This document shows positions 25,683 to 33,083 of a DNA stretch of 54,115 bases, one piece after another. The position numbers and the translations under genes were made by a program. A model generated the notes under the pieces. The model ran no database searches and was not told where the DNA came from. It saw only the letters and a list, made by a program, of their open reading frames with translations. Origin of the DNA: an archaeon (GTDB lineage: Archaea > Nanobdellota > Nanobdellia > Pacearchaeales > GW2011-AR1); the NCBI GenBank assembly GCA_018697295.1, contig JABHTJ010000005.1, positions 1 to 54,115 on the forward strand, read 5' to 3'. How positions within the stretch are numbered: the stretch's first letter is position 1; each line of letters opens with the position of its first letter.

Positions 25683-26190
25683 TTGATTCCTCAGTTATTT
25701 TAAATTTATAATGACCATCCTCAAAGATTACTTTTACCACTTTATTCAATAGTATGCTAAATTCTGATTCTGGATTTTCGTTTAAGGTTATTGGTTTTTC
25801 TATACCTTTGCAATAATCGCATTTTATTGTTTCGTCGTCTATTGAACATACGCATAACTGATTAGGAGTATTTGAAGATGCAATGAATATTTCTTTGGGA
25901 GCTAATTCTAAGTAATTTTTCTCCCCGAAGTAAATTAGATAATACTTTGGCCCATCATCGCTTGAAAGTGCACTAATTTCTTTTGTTTCTCCGGGATTTG
26001 CTTTTGCTGCATCTATTTTTTCAATAGCCAAGTCAAAATATACCTCTGAAGTTTTTTCTACTTTATTAAAACCTGGAACGAATAATTGATAAAACAATAA
26101 GAAGACTATGGCCACTCCAGCGAAAGCAAGAAGTGCTTGGACGGTTTCGCTAGGCACCATGGACTCGCCCCTTTTATTTAATTGAAACAT
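25675..26190 (-). CDS. Pilin-like small membrane protein with CxCS/CDYC motif
   Basis: 171 residues. The head NKRGESMVPSETVQALLAFAG gives a class III signal: KRG, then an acidic residue at +1 and a long hydrophobic helix (about 18-36). The external part carries C-V-C-S and C-D-Y-C pairs (around residues 112 and 123), possibly a metal or disulfide knuckle. No named family. The middle gene of an operon with 26228-27778 upstream and 24645-25682 downstream; it starts 38 bases after the stop of the former. Confidence 0.65.
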   Translation of the reverse strand: MFQLNKRGESMVPSETVQALLAFAGVAIVFLLFYQLFVPGFNKVEKTSEVYFDLAIEKIDAAKANPGETKEISALSSDDGPKYYLIYFGEKNYLELAPKEIFIASSNTPNQLCVCSIDDETIKCDYCKGIEKPITLNENPESEFSILLNKVVKVIFEDGHYKFKITEESNE

Positions 26191-26227
26191 ATAACCGAAG
26201 AGATTTTGAAGTATTAAAATATATTGT

Positions 26228-27778
26228 TTAGGTTTTGGTCGGACAGTTATTTTCTAGGAATTTTTTTGTATCCGTTGTTAGATATTTTTTATGGAATTCG
26301 TCTAGCGTTAATTTGTAGTCTTGTTCCGCACCAATTTCTTGCCATTTATCATTTTTATATTCTGTCAGAATTACAGGGAATTTTTCTTGAGCGAACGGAG
26401 GTGCAACTTCTAATCTTAATTTTCTTGTTTGAGAAGAGAGAGTTATAATATTACTCTTAGAAATTTTGAAGAAATGATGCTCTCCTAAGGTATCTAAACC
26501 GTTTCCTGTAATTTCGAGAGGATTAAATTTGTCAAGAGATTCTAATTTAAGAGTGATTTTTCCAATATTGGGATTGCTTACATCAAAAGGTATATCTACT
26601 ACCTTCCACTCACTATCTGAAGATTCATCTCCCAAAAAATCTCCTATATTGATTTTACTTAAAGTTATTTCTCTCCCAATATCTTCATCTCCAACTAGAA
26701 TTTCATAAGTTTCACTATTTATTTGAATTGATTCTCCTTCATGAAAATCTTCAAAAAACTCTAGTTGGAGATTTGAAATATCATAAATATCTTCCATGTT
26801 TTCTCTAATCCAACTTTGAACTTCAGAAATGTCTTCATTACTATCAAGCTGATTATTTTCGTCGTAAGAAGGAATTTTATTTCCGATCCCATATTCTGGA
26901 CCATAAGTTAAAAGATCATTCCAATGAGAACTTTTACTTTCTTCTAATGTTAATGTCGAATAATATATTTCGTCATCAAATGCGTTCCAGAGAAAAGTAT
27001 TATCTGCGTAACTTTTGAAAGTATTTATCATTTCAATTGTTGAGATTTTTTTAAGTTCGTCGATATATTCTAATCGATTATTTTTGCTAAGTTGAACGGT
27101 CTTGTCAGTTTCTAAATTTCCATCTTCTCCTTGAAGGTAAATATTCCAGCTATCGTGCCAACCAACAGCATAAATCCATCGCCCATCATTTTGAGATTCG
27201 CTATCGATTGCCCGACTATAGAAAACGTGCACGTCATTAAACATGGATTCATATTCTTTTTCTAAATTGTTTTCTTCGAGATATTTTGTGGCTTCAGAAT
27301 AAAAGTCATAATTGAATTTTGATTCTTCTAAAGAATTTTTTAGCAAAAACGCTTCTTGCCAAATTGGTTTATCGTTTTGAAATTTTCCGATATACCATGG
27401 AGTGAACCCTCGCCTAAAAAGTGTCCATTTGCCAAATTCACTTCCTTTGACAAAACAAGTTCCATCAGTACACTGTGTTAATTCTATTTTTTTTGAATCT
27501 GTTCCCAGATACATTAGTTGTTCAACAAATGATTCTCCCTGGTAAACTTCAGCGATATTTCTTGTTAGGCATTTATTTTCGGAGATTTGATCAAAATTAA
27601 AAGTTTTAAAATTGTATAAAACTTCGTCAAATTTTCCCTCGTATTTTTCAATTATAGGATTAAAACCTTCTAAGATATATCCTCGCACGATTAATAGTAG
27701 CAATAATACAAGTAAGACTATAGTTAATAATTTTTTAACTGTCCAATCTGTTGAACCCCTTTTATTTTGAAACTGCAT
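26228..27778 (-). CDS. Large pilin-like membrane-anchored protein
   Basis: 516 residues. The head MQFQNKRGSTDW followed by a 17-residue Leu/Val helix (about 17-34) matches a class III signal (KRG then S), so a type IV pilin-like peptidase may process it. The outer part is acidic and rich in aromatic residues, with CLTRN (about 60) and a C-T-D-G-T-C (about 103-108) pair and a final Cys. Many Tyr-Trp segments (GRWIYAVGWHDSWNIY) suggest a beta-rich surface domain. No known family. It leads a three-gene operon; a TATA-like ATTATTTAAAG precedes it. Confidence 0.65.
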   Translation of the reverse strand: MQFQNKRGSTDWTVKKLLTIVLLVLLLLLIVRGYILEGFNPIIEKYEGKFDEVLYNFKTFNFDQISENKCLTRNIAEVYQGESFVEQLMYLGTDSKKIELTQCTDGTCFVKGSEFGKWTLFRRGFTPWYIGKFQNDKPIWQEAFLLKNSLEESKFNYDFYSEATKYLEENNLEKEYESMFNDVHVFYSRAIDSESQNDGRWIYAVGWHDSWNIYLQGEDGNLETDKTVQLSKNNRLEYIDELKKISTIEMINTFKSYADNTFLWNAFDDEIYYSTLTLEESKSSHWNDLLTYGPEYGIGNKIPSYDENNQLDSNEDISEVQSWIRENMEDIYDISNLQLEFFEDFHEGESIQINSETYEILVGDEDIGREITLSKINIGDFLGDESSDSEWKVVDIPFDVSNPNIGKITLKLESLDKFNPLEITGNGLDTLGEHHFFKISKSNIITLSSQTRKLRLEVAPPFAQEKFPVILTEYKNDKWQEIGAEQDYKLTLDEFHKKYLTTDTKKFLENNCPTKT

Positions 27779-27820
27779 GCAATGGGAAGAGAAAGGAATT
27801 ATTTAAAGATTTGGTGAGAG

Positions 27821-28102
27821 TTATTTTACTGTGAAAAGTTTGTCGTCATCAACGTCGAATATGTCTAGCCTGACTCCTGCGTCAATCCAGCCGTGTGCGT
27901 AATTGAGTGCTGCAAATGCATTTACGAAATCATCTTTTTGCCTGAAATGGTTTGCGTCAGAAATATAATTAGTTACCATATCGATGATCTCTTGCGAATG
28001 TTTTTCTTTGCTCGGCAAAATATTTTTTTTGGCAATTTCAAAAGCTTTATTTGTAACACTAAAATATTTTTCTAATTTTTCTTCTGTGATTTTATTTTCC
28101 AT
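27821..28102 (-). CDS. DUF357-family protein
   Basis: 93 residues, all helical and cytoplasmic. The stretch YISDANHFRQKDDFVNAFAA followed by LNYAHGWIDAGVR matches the archaeal DUF357 family (Af1782-like helical bundle). Its function is unknown; RNA- or nucleotide-related roles have been suggested for such helical bundles but nothing here tests that. It has its own CTTAAATAT promoter-like box about 25 bases before the ATG, and follows the operon 28144-29333 on the same strand. Confidence 0.85.
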   Translation of the reverse strand: MENKITEEKLEKYFSVTNKAFEIAKKNILPSKEKHSQEIIDMVTNYISDANHFRQKDDFVNAFAALNYAHGWIDAGVRLDIFDVDDDKLFTVK

Positions 28103-28143
28103 ATCTTTTGAACTTGAAGAGGATATTTAAGATTATTGTAAGT

Positions 28144-28803
28144 TCAACTTAGTTGTTTCTTTATTACAAATCTTGTTCCAATCATCTCTGAGACAACTGC
28201 ACTGATAAGAAGGTGGTCGACGGCAGCTCTGAAAACTCCATTAAGCAGGGGAATGTGTGCTTTGTTTGAAATATTTTCGATTAGTTCGCTTATTTCTCCA
28301 GATGAGAGCGCAATTTTTGTAATTTGTTTTTGGCCAAGCCTTAGTACTAAAATTTGTTTTTGAGCACCAGTGCATTCTATTTGTTGAACTGAAGGATCAT
28401 TTAGAAGTTGCGTGATTTTTCCATAATCTTGAGCATTTACTTCCACCTCATTATTTGCGCCTTTTGGAAGGGGAATCGTCGGAGGAGCTATCCTTCTTGG
28501 TGGAACAAAAGGTCTTCTAATTTGTCTTGGAGGTCCCTGTTGCAAGAGTTGTTTTCTTACAGGAGGAGAAGGTTGTTTTTGAGGCGTTTGCAAATTCCTT
28601 TTTGAACTTGGAATTATTCTAAGATCATTTTTTCTTTGTTGTCTGACCAATACCTGAGAAGACAATTTGGGAATCAAATCTGCATTAATGACATTTCTTT
28701 CTTGAATTGGATAATTTTTCATCCCAATAATTCGAATTATTTGAAATGTAAATTCTCTAATGAAAGGTTCTATTGCAATTGTTGAAATTTTTTCAGAAGT
28801 CAT
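28144..28803 (-). CDS. Protein with stand-alone secretion-ATPase N-domain-like C-terminus
   Basis: 219 residues. Residues 1-60 are a folded, hydrophobic-rich part, 65-112 are a Pro/Arg/Gln-rich linker, and 120-219 form a domain like the N-terminal part of type II/IV secretion ATPases. Its signs are LLNDPSVQQIECTG, then ILVLRLGQ, the helix SSGEISELIENIS, and SEMIGTRFVIKKQ. There is no P-loop, so it cannot be the motor itself; it could be an adaptor or paralogous regulator. It overlaps the preceding gene by four bases (ATGA), so the two are translationally coupled. Family resemblance is by pattern. Confidence 0.55.
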   Translation of the reverse strand: MTSEKISTIAIEPFIREFTFQIIRIIGMKNYPIQERNVINADLIPKLSSQVLVRQQRKNDLRIIPSSKRNLQTPQKQPSPPVRKQLLQQGPPRQIRRPFVPPRRIAPPTIPLPKGANNEVEVNAQDYGKITQLLNDPSVQQIECTGAQKQILVLRLGQKQITKIALSSGEISELIENISNKAHIPLLNGVFRAAVDHLLISAVVSEMIGTRFVIKKQLS

Positions 28804-29333
28804 ATCCGTGGAAGTGGCTTTGGCTTGATTCTTGTTTGTTCAGTTGTAGAATCTTCAGAAGTATTTTCTGGAGAAAAACTATTCCTTGATGTTTGTGGAG
28901 GAACTTGGTGGAAATGTGCCTGTTCATGACGAGGTTCTTCTGCATGAGGTTTATTTCGGAGGTTTTCTTCCATTAACACAAGCCCCTTGGCAATGGTTTT
29001 ATTTTGATCAAGAAGCGAATCTATTTTCTTTAACATTCCCTCATTATCCTTTTGAGTTGGACCTTGCATGAAATTCTTCGCTGCTTCTTCGAAAACTTGT
29101 AATAGAGTTTGAATATTTTGAGAAAGATTTCCAAACTTCATAGAAAGATTTGTCATCGCATGTTGTAATCCGACAAAATTTTCAATCAACAATTGCTCTC
29201 TTTCTCTTGCAGTCATTTGTTTTGGTTTTGATGAAGGAGTTTTCTTTTTGATAACTTTCTTTTTAGAAGGATTATTTGAAGGATTATCGTGAGTCGTTTC
29301 TGTAACTGTCTTAGTTACCACCTTTTTTACCAT
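28800..29333 (-). CDS. Basic-headed coiled-coil protein
   Basis: 177 residues from the ATG at 29333; a longer frame extends upstream but that region lacks a start signal. The N-terminal 50 residues are Lys/Thr/Ser/Pro-rich (TKTVTETTHD, KKKVIKKK). A helical heptad-bearing middle (about 50-135) contains FVGLQHAMTNLSMKFGNLSQ and DSLLDQNKTIAKGL. The tail is Pro/Gln/His-rich and disordered. It probably binds a partner through its coiled coil, most simply the product of the overlapping downstream gene. No named family. Confidence 0.65.
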   Translation of the reverse strand: MVKKVVTKTVTETTHDNPSNNPSKKKVIKKKTPSSKPKQMTAREREQLLIENFVGLQHAMTNLSMKFGNLSQNIQTLLQVFEEAAKNFMQGPTQKDNEGMLKKIDSLLDQNKTIAKGLVLMEENLRNKPHAEEPRHEQAHFHQVPPQTSRNSFSPENTSEDSTTEQTRIKPKPLPRI

Positions 29334-29397
29334 AGTTAATGTAATGTTTGGATGTTTATAAACTTTTTTGGAAATAACATTTATTTTAAAGAGAATA

Positions 29398-29460
29398 TGG
29401 GCGCAGAGTGCCACAGGCATTCGATACTTCGTATCATCAGAATCTGAACCCTGGGTTCGA
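29398..29460 (-). other. Non-coding stretch with three short hairpins and a degenerate tRNA-Trp 3' end
   Basis: No gene is supported. TGGGCGCAGAG at 29398 resembles the tRNA-Trp 3' end (TGGGCGCGGAG at 29461). Between lie three perfect short hairpins: TGCC-aca-GGCA, GATAC-ttc-GTATC and GAACC-ctg-GGTTC. It may be a tRNA trailer or processing structure, a small RNA, or a decayed duplicate tRNA. Confidence 0.3.
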
Positions 29461-29531
29461 TGGGCGCGGAGGGAATCGAACCCCCTTCTTTCGGGTTGGA
29501 GCCGAATATTCTACCACTATACCACGCACCC
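29461..29531 (-). tRNA. tRNA-Trp (CCA)
   Basis: 71-base cloverleaf on the minus strand. Acceptor GGGTGCG pairs with CGCGCCC (one wobble) and the discriminator is A. The anticodon stem TTCGG/CCGAA encloses CTCCAAC, giving anticodon CCA (codon UGG). The T arm is GGGGG-TTCGATT-CCCTC. CCA is not encoded. No intron, although archaeal tRNA-Trp often has one. Confidence 0.93.
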
Positions 29532-29567
29532 ACGTTATTTCGTAGAATTGGAGTTTTTTAAAGTTAC

Positions 29568-30242
29568 TTACGCGAGCTGTTTCATTTCTTCGATTTCTTT
29601 ACTTGAGATTGCTGCACCCTTAAATTTGAGACTATATAGAATAGCATCTAAGGTTTGTTTGTCTTTTTTTAGAGGAATTAAATTTTTCTTATATGCTACG
29701 AACATTAATTCTGGAGAGCGGATAAATTTGAATTCTTTAAACTCGCTTGCGAGACTATTCTCCATAGAGATTTTTGTGTGAACCTTTCTTTCGATTAATT
29801 TTTTTAAGTTTTGTGGCGATTCTGCTAAGAGTCTTGTGCTCCTCTCATCAATTATGATTACATTTTCACATTTACATAATCTTGCAAAAGCAATACAAGA
29901 TGCTTCTCCTTCGTGAATAATCGAAATTTTCTCACCGTTCTTTTGTGAACGTAAAACGCCGTTCCCGAGTTTCATTATTTTCTTTGTTTCTTTTTCTAAA
30001 ACATTATTTGAAATAAAATCGCTGGAATATTTTAGAATTTTCCTATCTACTAAATTTTTTATCTTGATTGCTTCAAACTTATATTTTTTAATTTTCATTG
30101 GCCTATCAATTACTTCTTGCTTAACGCTGGGTGTTATTATGAATTCACCATTGAAATTTTCTTTTAATTTTTCAAGTACTGGGAGTAATCCATTCATTGT
30201 TAGAGAGATTAAAGGTCCCGTATCGAAGATTACATATTTCAT
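29568..30242 (-). CDS. PIN-domain protein, probable ribonuclease
   Basis: 224 residues from the ATG at 30242. It opens with MKYVIFDTGPLISL, the first PIN strand and Asp. Other acidic sites are VKQEVIDR (Glu), EGEASCIAFARL (Glu) and IIIDERSTRLL (Asp), together the four-acid Mg2+ site of PIN nucleases. The length exceeds simple VapC toxins (about 130), with an insert around residues 70-110 and a C-terminal helical tail. A longer upstream frame exists, but ATG 30242 overlaps the end of the gene 30239-30799 by four bases, typical of a coupled pair. RNA cleavage is likely; the target is unknown. Confidence 0.8.
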   Translation of the reverse strand: MKYVIFDTGPLISLTMNGLLPVLEKLKENFNGEFIITPSVKQEVIDRPMKIKKYKFEAIKIKNLVDRKILKYSSDFISNNVLEKETKKIMKLGNGVLRSQKNGEKISIIHEGEASCIAFARLCKCENVIIIDERSTRLLAESPQNLKKLIERKVHTKISMENSLASEFKEFKFIRSPELMFVAYKKNLIPLKKDKQTLDAILYSLKFKGAAISSKEIEEMKQLA

Positions 30243-30799
30243 TGGAAGATATCCTCTGCAATTTTTAATCTTTTTTTGACTGGCATGCTCATAGATATGT
30301 GTGCTTCCGAAATAGATGATTGGCCAATGTAACTTGATAAATCCCATAAACTAACGCCTAAGAGTTCTGCTGTTTTTTCTGAAGAGATTCCGTGTTCGTA
30401 AATTTTGAATGCTTTATTGATTTCTGCTTTTCTAAAAACATCTTTGATATATGTTCCAAGATTGCCGTCGATTTTGTTTAAAGATGCCCTAATTTTTCCG
30501 AAAGAAATTCTGCATTTTGAAAGGTCGTCATTCGCAAGACAAACGGTTCCAGCATCAAGATTTTTTAGAAGAGAATTATAAAAAATATCCCACCCCTCCA
30601 TATTCCGATAATGTTTTCTCTCGAGAATTTTTCCAATTGAGTAGACTAATACTGCTACGATTATATTATCTGGGTCTTGAGAAAGCGTTGCTTGGTGAAT
30701 TGTCTGATTGGATAGAATTTTTATTTCATGGGAATTATCTTCTTGGATTAGCCTTTTTACCTTTTTTAATACGTCGAGTACGTGACCTGCCTCTTTCAT
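30239..30799 (-). CDS. Helical protein with C-terminal HTH, coupled to a PIN gene
   Basis: 186 residues, soluble, mostly helical. The N-terminal 140 residues hold long helices (MKEAGHVLDVLKKVKRLIQ; VVLVYSIG-type segment near residue 50). Residues 137-165 (YEHGISSEKTAELLGVSLWD followed by LSSYIG) have the spacing of a helix-turn-helix. The gene ends inside the start of the PIN gene (ATGA overlap), a layout typical of toxin-antitoxin or other tightly coupled pairs. It may be the DNA-binding/antitoxin partner. No named family is recognised. Confidence 0.6.
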   Translation of the reverse strand: MKEAGHVLDVLKKVKRLIQEDNSHEIKILSNQTIHQATLSQDPDNIIVAVLVYSIGKILERKHYRNMEGWDIFYNSLLKNLDAGTVCLANDDLSKCRISFGKIRASLNKIDGNLGTYIKDVFRKAEINKAFKIYEHGISSEKTAELLGVSLWDLSSYIGQSSISEAHISMSMPVKKRLKIAEDIFQ

Positions 30800-30849
30800 A
30801 TTTTGATTAAGAGGATAATCTATATAAATCCTTTTGATGAAATATATTC

Positions 30850-31233
30850 ATGGAAATATTGCTCGATACAAATTTTGTTTTGACTTGTGTGAAACAAAAT
30901 ATTCATTTTGATAGCCTTGCGAATGAACTCTTTGATGAAAAAATTACTTGGATTGTTGCCCAAGACGTCTTGAATGAACTTGGAAATTTAAAAGATAGGA
31001 AAGGAATGAAAAAAGAAGATCGAGAAGCTGCAAGTATTAGTTTTGAAATTTTGAAAATGTTGGAACCTGAAATTATTGAGTTGCCAGGTAAAAACCCAAA
31101 TGTAGATATTAAACTTGTAAACCATATTATTGATACAGAGATTGTTTTAGCGACGCTAGATAGAGATTTGAAGAAACGTGTGAAAAATAAAATCTTGACG
31201 ATTCGTGGGAAAAATAGTTTAGAGATTATTTAG
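30850..31233 (+). CDS. PIN-domain nuclease, Fcf1/VapC9-like
   Basis: 127 residues, a minimal PIN domain. MEILLDTNFVLTCV gives the first Asp, VLNELGNLKD the Glu, and TEIVLATLDRDLKKRV the final acidic pair; an I-R-G-K-N ending is common in archaeal Fcf1/Utp24-like PIN proteins. These cut rRNA precursors or other RNA. It is divergent from the HTH/PIN pair at 30239-30799, with about 50 bases between, where a TATA-like TATATAAATCC serves the plus strand. Family is secure, substrate unknown. Confidence 0.85.
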   Translation: MEILLDTNFVLTCVKQNIHFDSLANELFDEKITWIVAQDVLNELGNLKDRKGMKKEDREAASISFEILKMLEPEIIELPGKNPNVDIKLVNHIIDTEIVLATLDRDLKKRVKNKILTIRGKNSLEII

Positions 31234-31296
31234 TTAGATTGTAGAAGAATTTTTAATTTCCTTAAAATTTATAAGTGATGAATGTCTTAAGTTTGT

Positions 31297-31941
31297 ATGA
31301 AGAGGGGTTTTGAGAATATGGATGTGTCAAAGAGAGGCCAGGTTTTTTTATTTGCTGCAGTTGTTATTTCTGCTATTTTGCTTAGTGTTGGGACTGTCTC
31401 GAATATTGCACTTGTTAGTGAAGAACCACAAAATTTAGAGAAATTGACGATGGAAGTGAAACGGGAAACAGGAAAAGTTATTGATTATGAAATTCGTGAT
31501 GGGTGGTCTGAAGATTATTCTAAAATCGAAGATTTTGTTGTGAATTTTTCAAAAGATCTTCGTGATCAGGACCCTAATTTGAATTTTATGTTTATTTATG
31601 GAAATAGTTCAGAAGTATTTCTCAAAAACTATGGCTCGAAGGCTGCCCAAATTTGCATTAATGACAATCCTGGCAATTGCGAAGATATTCTTGGAGCATC
31701 CCAATTATTTGAGAGTAGAATTTATCATGGAGGGGGTTTTACGGATGTTACTTTTGCTAATGATGATGTAAATTTGTTGTGGGAAGCCTCATTTAATGAG
31801 ATAGATCTTGGTGATTCTCTTGACAAAATCAATATTACTATTTTTGACGAAAACCACATATTTAATTTTGGGGATTCTCGTCAAGTAATCTTTGTTGTAC
31901 AAAAGGAGGTAGGAGATGAAAATTTTGTTTCAGTTATGTAA
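31297..31941 (+). CDS. Pilin-like membrane-anchored protein
   Basis: 214 residues. The head VSKRGQVFLFAAVVISAILL shows a class III signal: KRG, then Q and a hydrophobic helix, as in archaeal pilins and archaellins. The outer part is acidic, with C-I-N-D-N-P-G-N-C (about 128-136) able to form a disulfide. An AATTTATAAGTG box near 31266-31277 lies about 25 bases before ATG 31297. It overlaps the next pilin-like gene (31916) by 26 bases, so they are co-transcribed. Confidence 0.65.
   Translation: MKRGFENMDVSKRGQVFLFAAVVISAILLSVGTVSNIALVSEEPQNLEKLTMEVKRETGKVIDYEIRDGWSEDYSKIEDFVVNFSKDLRDQDPNLNFMFIYGNSSEVFLKNYGSKAAQICINDNPGNCEDILGASQLFESRIYHGGGFTDVTFANDDVNLLWEASFNEIDLGDSLDKINITIFDENHIFNFGDSRQVIFVVQKEVGDENFVSVM
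31903..31910 (+). promoter_or_regulatory. Shine-Dalgarno inside the end of the upstream pilin-like gene
   Basis: AAGGAGGT five bases before ATG 31916. It lies in the coding sequence of the upstream gene and fixes the start of the overlapping downstream gene. Confidence 0.7.
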
Positions 31942-32419
31942 GAAGATGAAAAAGCAAGGACTTAGCAATATGGTTGCTTATGCGCTTTTGATTTCGATTA
32001 CAATTACTTTGTCTATTTTTGTGTATGGATGGCTTCGATTTTTCGTTGCTGAGCCCGATGTTACTGAATGTTCGGGGGATGTGAATGTTGTTATTCAAAA
32101 TTATAGTTGTGTTACTGGCCTTGCGACAGGACACTTAGATATTACTCTTAAGAATAAAGGACTCTTTAATGTTGACGGATTTATTGTTCGCGTCCATGAT
32201 AGGCCTGACGCTGACTTTGGATTTTATACCTTGGACGATACCGGAGTTCCACTTGTTCCAGGAGAAGAACACACTATTAGTTTTACTAATGTTGATTTAG
32301 CAGCAGAAGGTATTGATGACGACATTACACTTTTAGAAGTTCAGCCGTTCCTTTTGAATGGAGATTCGATTAGTTGTAAATCGATTATTTCGCAAAAAAT
32401 TGATTGTGAAAACCCGTAA
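31916..32419 (+). CDS. Type IV pilin-like protein
   Basis: 167 residues. The head MKKQGLSNMVAYALLISITI has a class III signal (KKQG then L, S) and a hydrophobic helix (about 15-38). The rest is a beta-sandwich-like domain with Cys 50, 62 and two later Cys (SCKS, DCEN). The phrase LKNKGLFNVDGFIVRV is typical of archaeal pilin C-domains (DUF1628-like). The start is set by the Shine-Dalgarno at 31903. It overlaps the previous pilin-like gene and is followed by a hairpin terminator at 32434. Confidence 0.7.
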   Translation: MKILFQLCKKMKKQGLSNMVAYALLISITITLSIFVYGWLRFFVAEPDVTECSGDVNVVIQNYSCVTGLATGHLDITLKNKGLFNVDGFIVRVHDRPDADFGFYTLDDTGVPLVPGEEHTISFTNVDLAAEGIDDDITLLEVQPFLLNGDSISCKSIISQKIDCENP

Positions 32420-32433
32420 TTTGTTTTACTCGT

Positions 32434-32466
32434 CGATTAAAAATCTTTAATTAAGGTTTTTAATCG
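32434..32466 (+). terminator. Hairpin plus T-run after the pilin-like pair
   Basis: Ten perfect base pairs (CGATTAAAAA with TTTTTAATCG) around a 13-base loop, followed directly by long T-rich runs. It sits 14 bases after the stop of the gene ending at 32419 and before a separate promoter at about 32539. Confidence 0.7.
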
Positions 32467-32566
32467 ATTTTTTTATTTTTTTATTTGATTAATTTCTTAA
32501 AAATTGCTTTTTTAGGAGAACTCTACTTTAGAAAAACTTTATAAATTATAGTAACTCTCTTATCTC

Positions 32567-33052
32567 ATGAAAAGAGGTTTGGTTAGAAGTAGAAAAGGAT
32601 TATCGCCGATTATTGCGAGTGTTCTTTTGATTTTGTTAGTCATCGTACTTGCGATTTTAATTTTTGCGTGGGCGCGAGGTTTTATTAGTGAACAGGTCGA
32701 AAAGTTTGGACAACCAATTGATTCTTATTGTGAAGCCGTTAATTTTGAAGCCGAAATAATTGGTCCACTTGAAAATGCGGTTCTTGAAGTTGTTAACAGG
32801 GGAGATATTGATATTTTTAGACTCAGTATTTTAATGACAAAAGGTGGAAATTCTATTATGAGAGATTTTGATTATCCTATTGCTAAAGGTGATTCGATTA
32901 GTGTTAATTGGGTATTCTTACTAGATGAATTAGATCCAAGCAGTACCCCTGAAAAAATTGAATTATTCCCTGTTCTCGTCGGACAAGTTAAAGGACAAGA
33001 ATCTACAAAGCCATTTACTTGTCTTGATAATGGAAAAGAAATAGCATTTTGA
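32567..33052 (+). CDS. Type IV pilin / archaellin-like protein
   Basis: 161 residues. The N-terminus RSRKGLSPIIASVLLILLVI is the classical archaeal prepilin motif (RKG, L-S-P-I-I-A-x-V-L-L). A beta-rich C-domain follows, with Cys 52 and Cys 152 and VLEVVNRGDIDIFRLSILM, as in the archaeal Pilin_N/DUF1628 group. After processing and assembly it would be part of a surface fibre or pseudopilus. It has its own CTTTATAAATT box about 25 bases before ATG and lies after the terminator of the other pilin-like pair. Confidence 0.8.
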   Translation: MKRGLVRSRKGLSPIIASVLLILLVIVLAILIFAWARGFISEQVEKFGQPIDSYCEAVNFEAEIIGPLENAVLEVVNRGDIDIFRLSILMTKGGNSIMRDFDYPIAKGDSISVNWVFLLDELDPSSTPEKIELFPVLVGQVKGQESTKPFTCLDNGKEIAF

Positions 33053-33083
33053 TTAGTTTTTTATTTAGAATTAAATAATGGAG

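Noticed and set aside
29398-29460. Box C/D small RNA (CTGATGA on the minus strand)
   Set aside because: A C-box-like word is present but no D box at a suitable distance and no terminal stem.
29368-29781. Open frame of 137 residues across tRNA-Trp
   Set aside because: It runs through the tRNA gene and then antisense to the PIN gene; no promoter or homology features.
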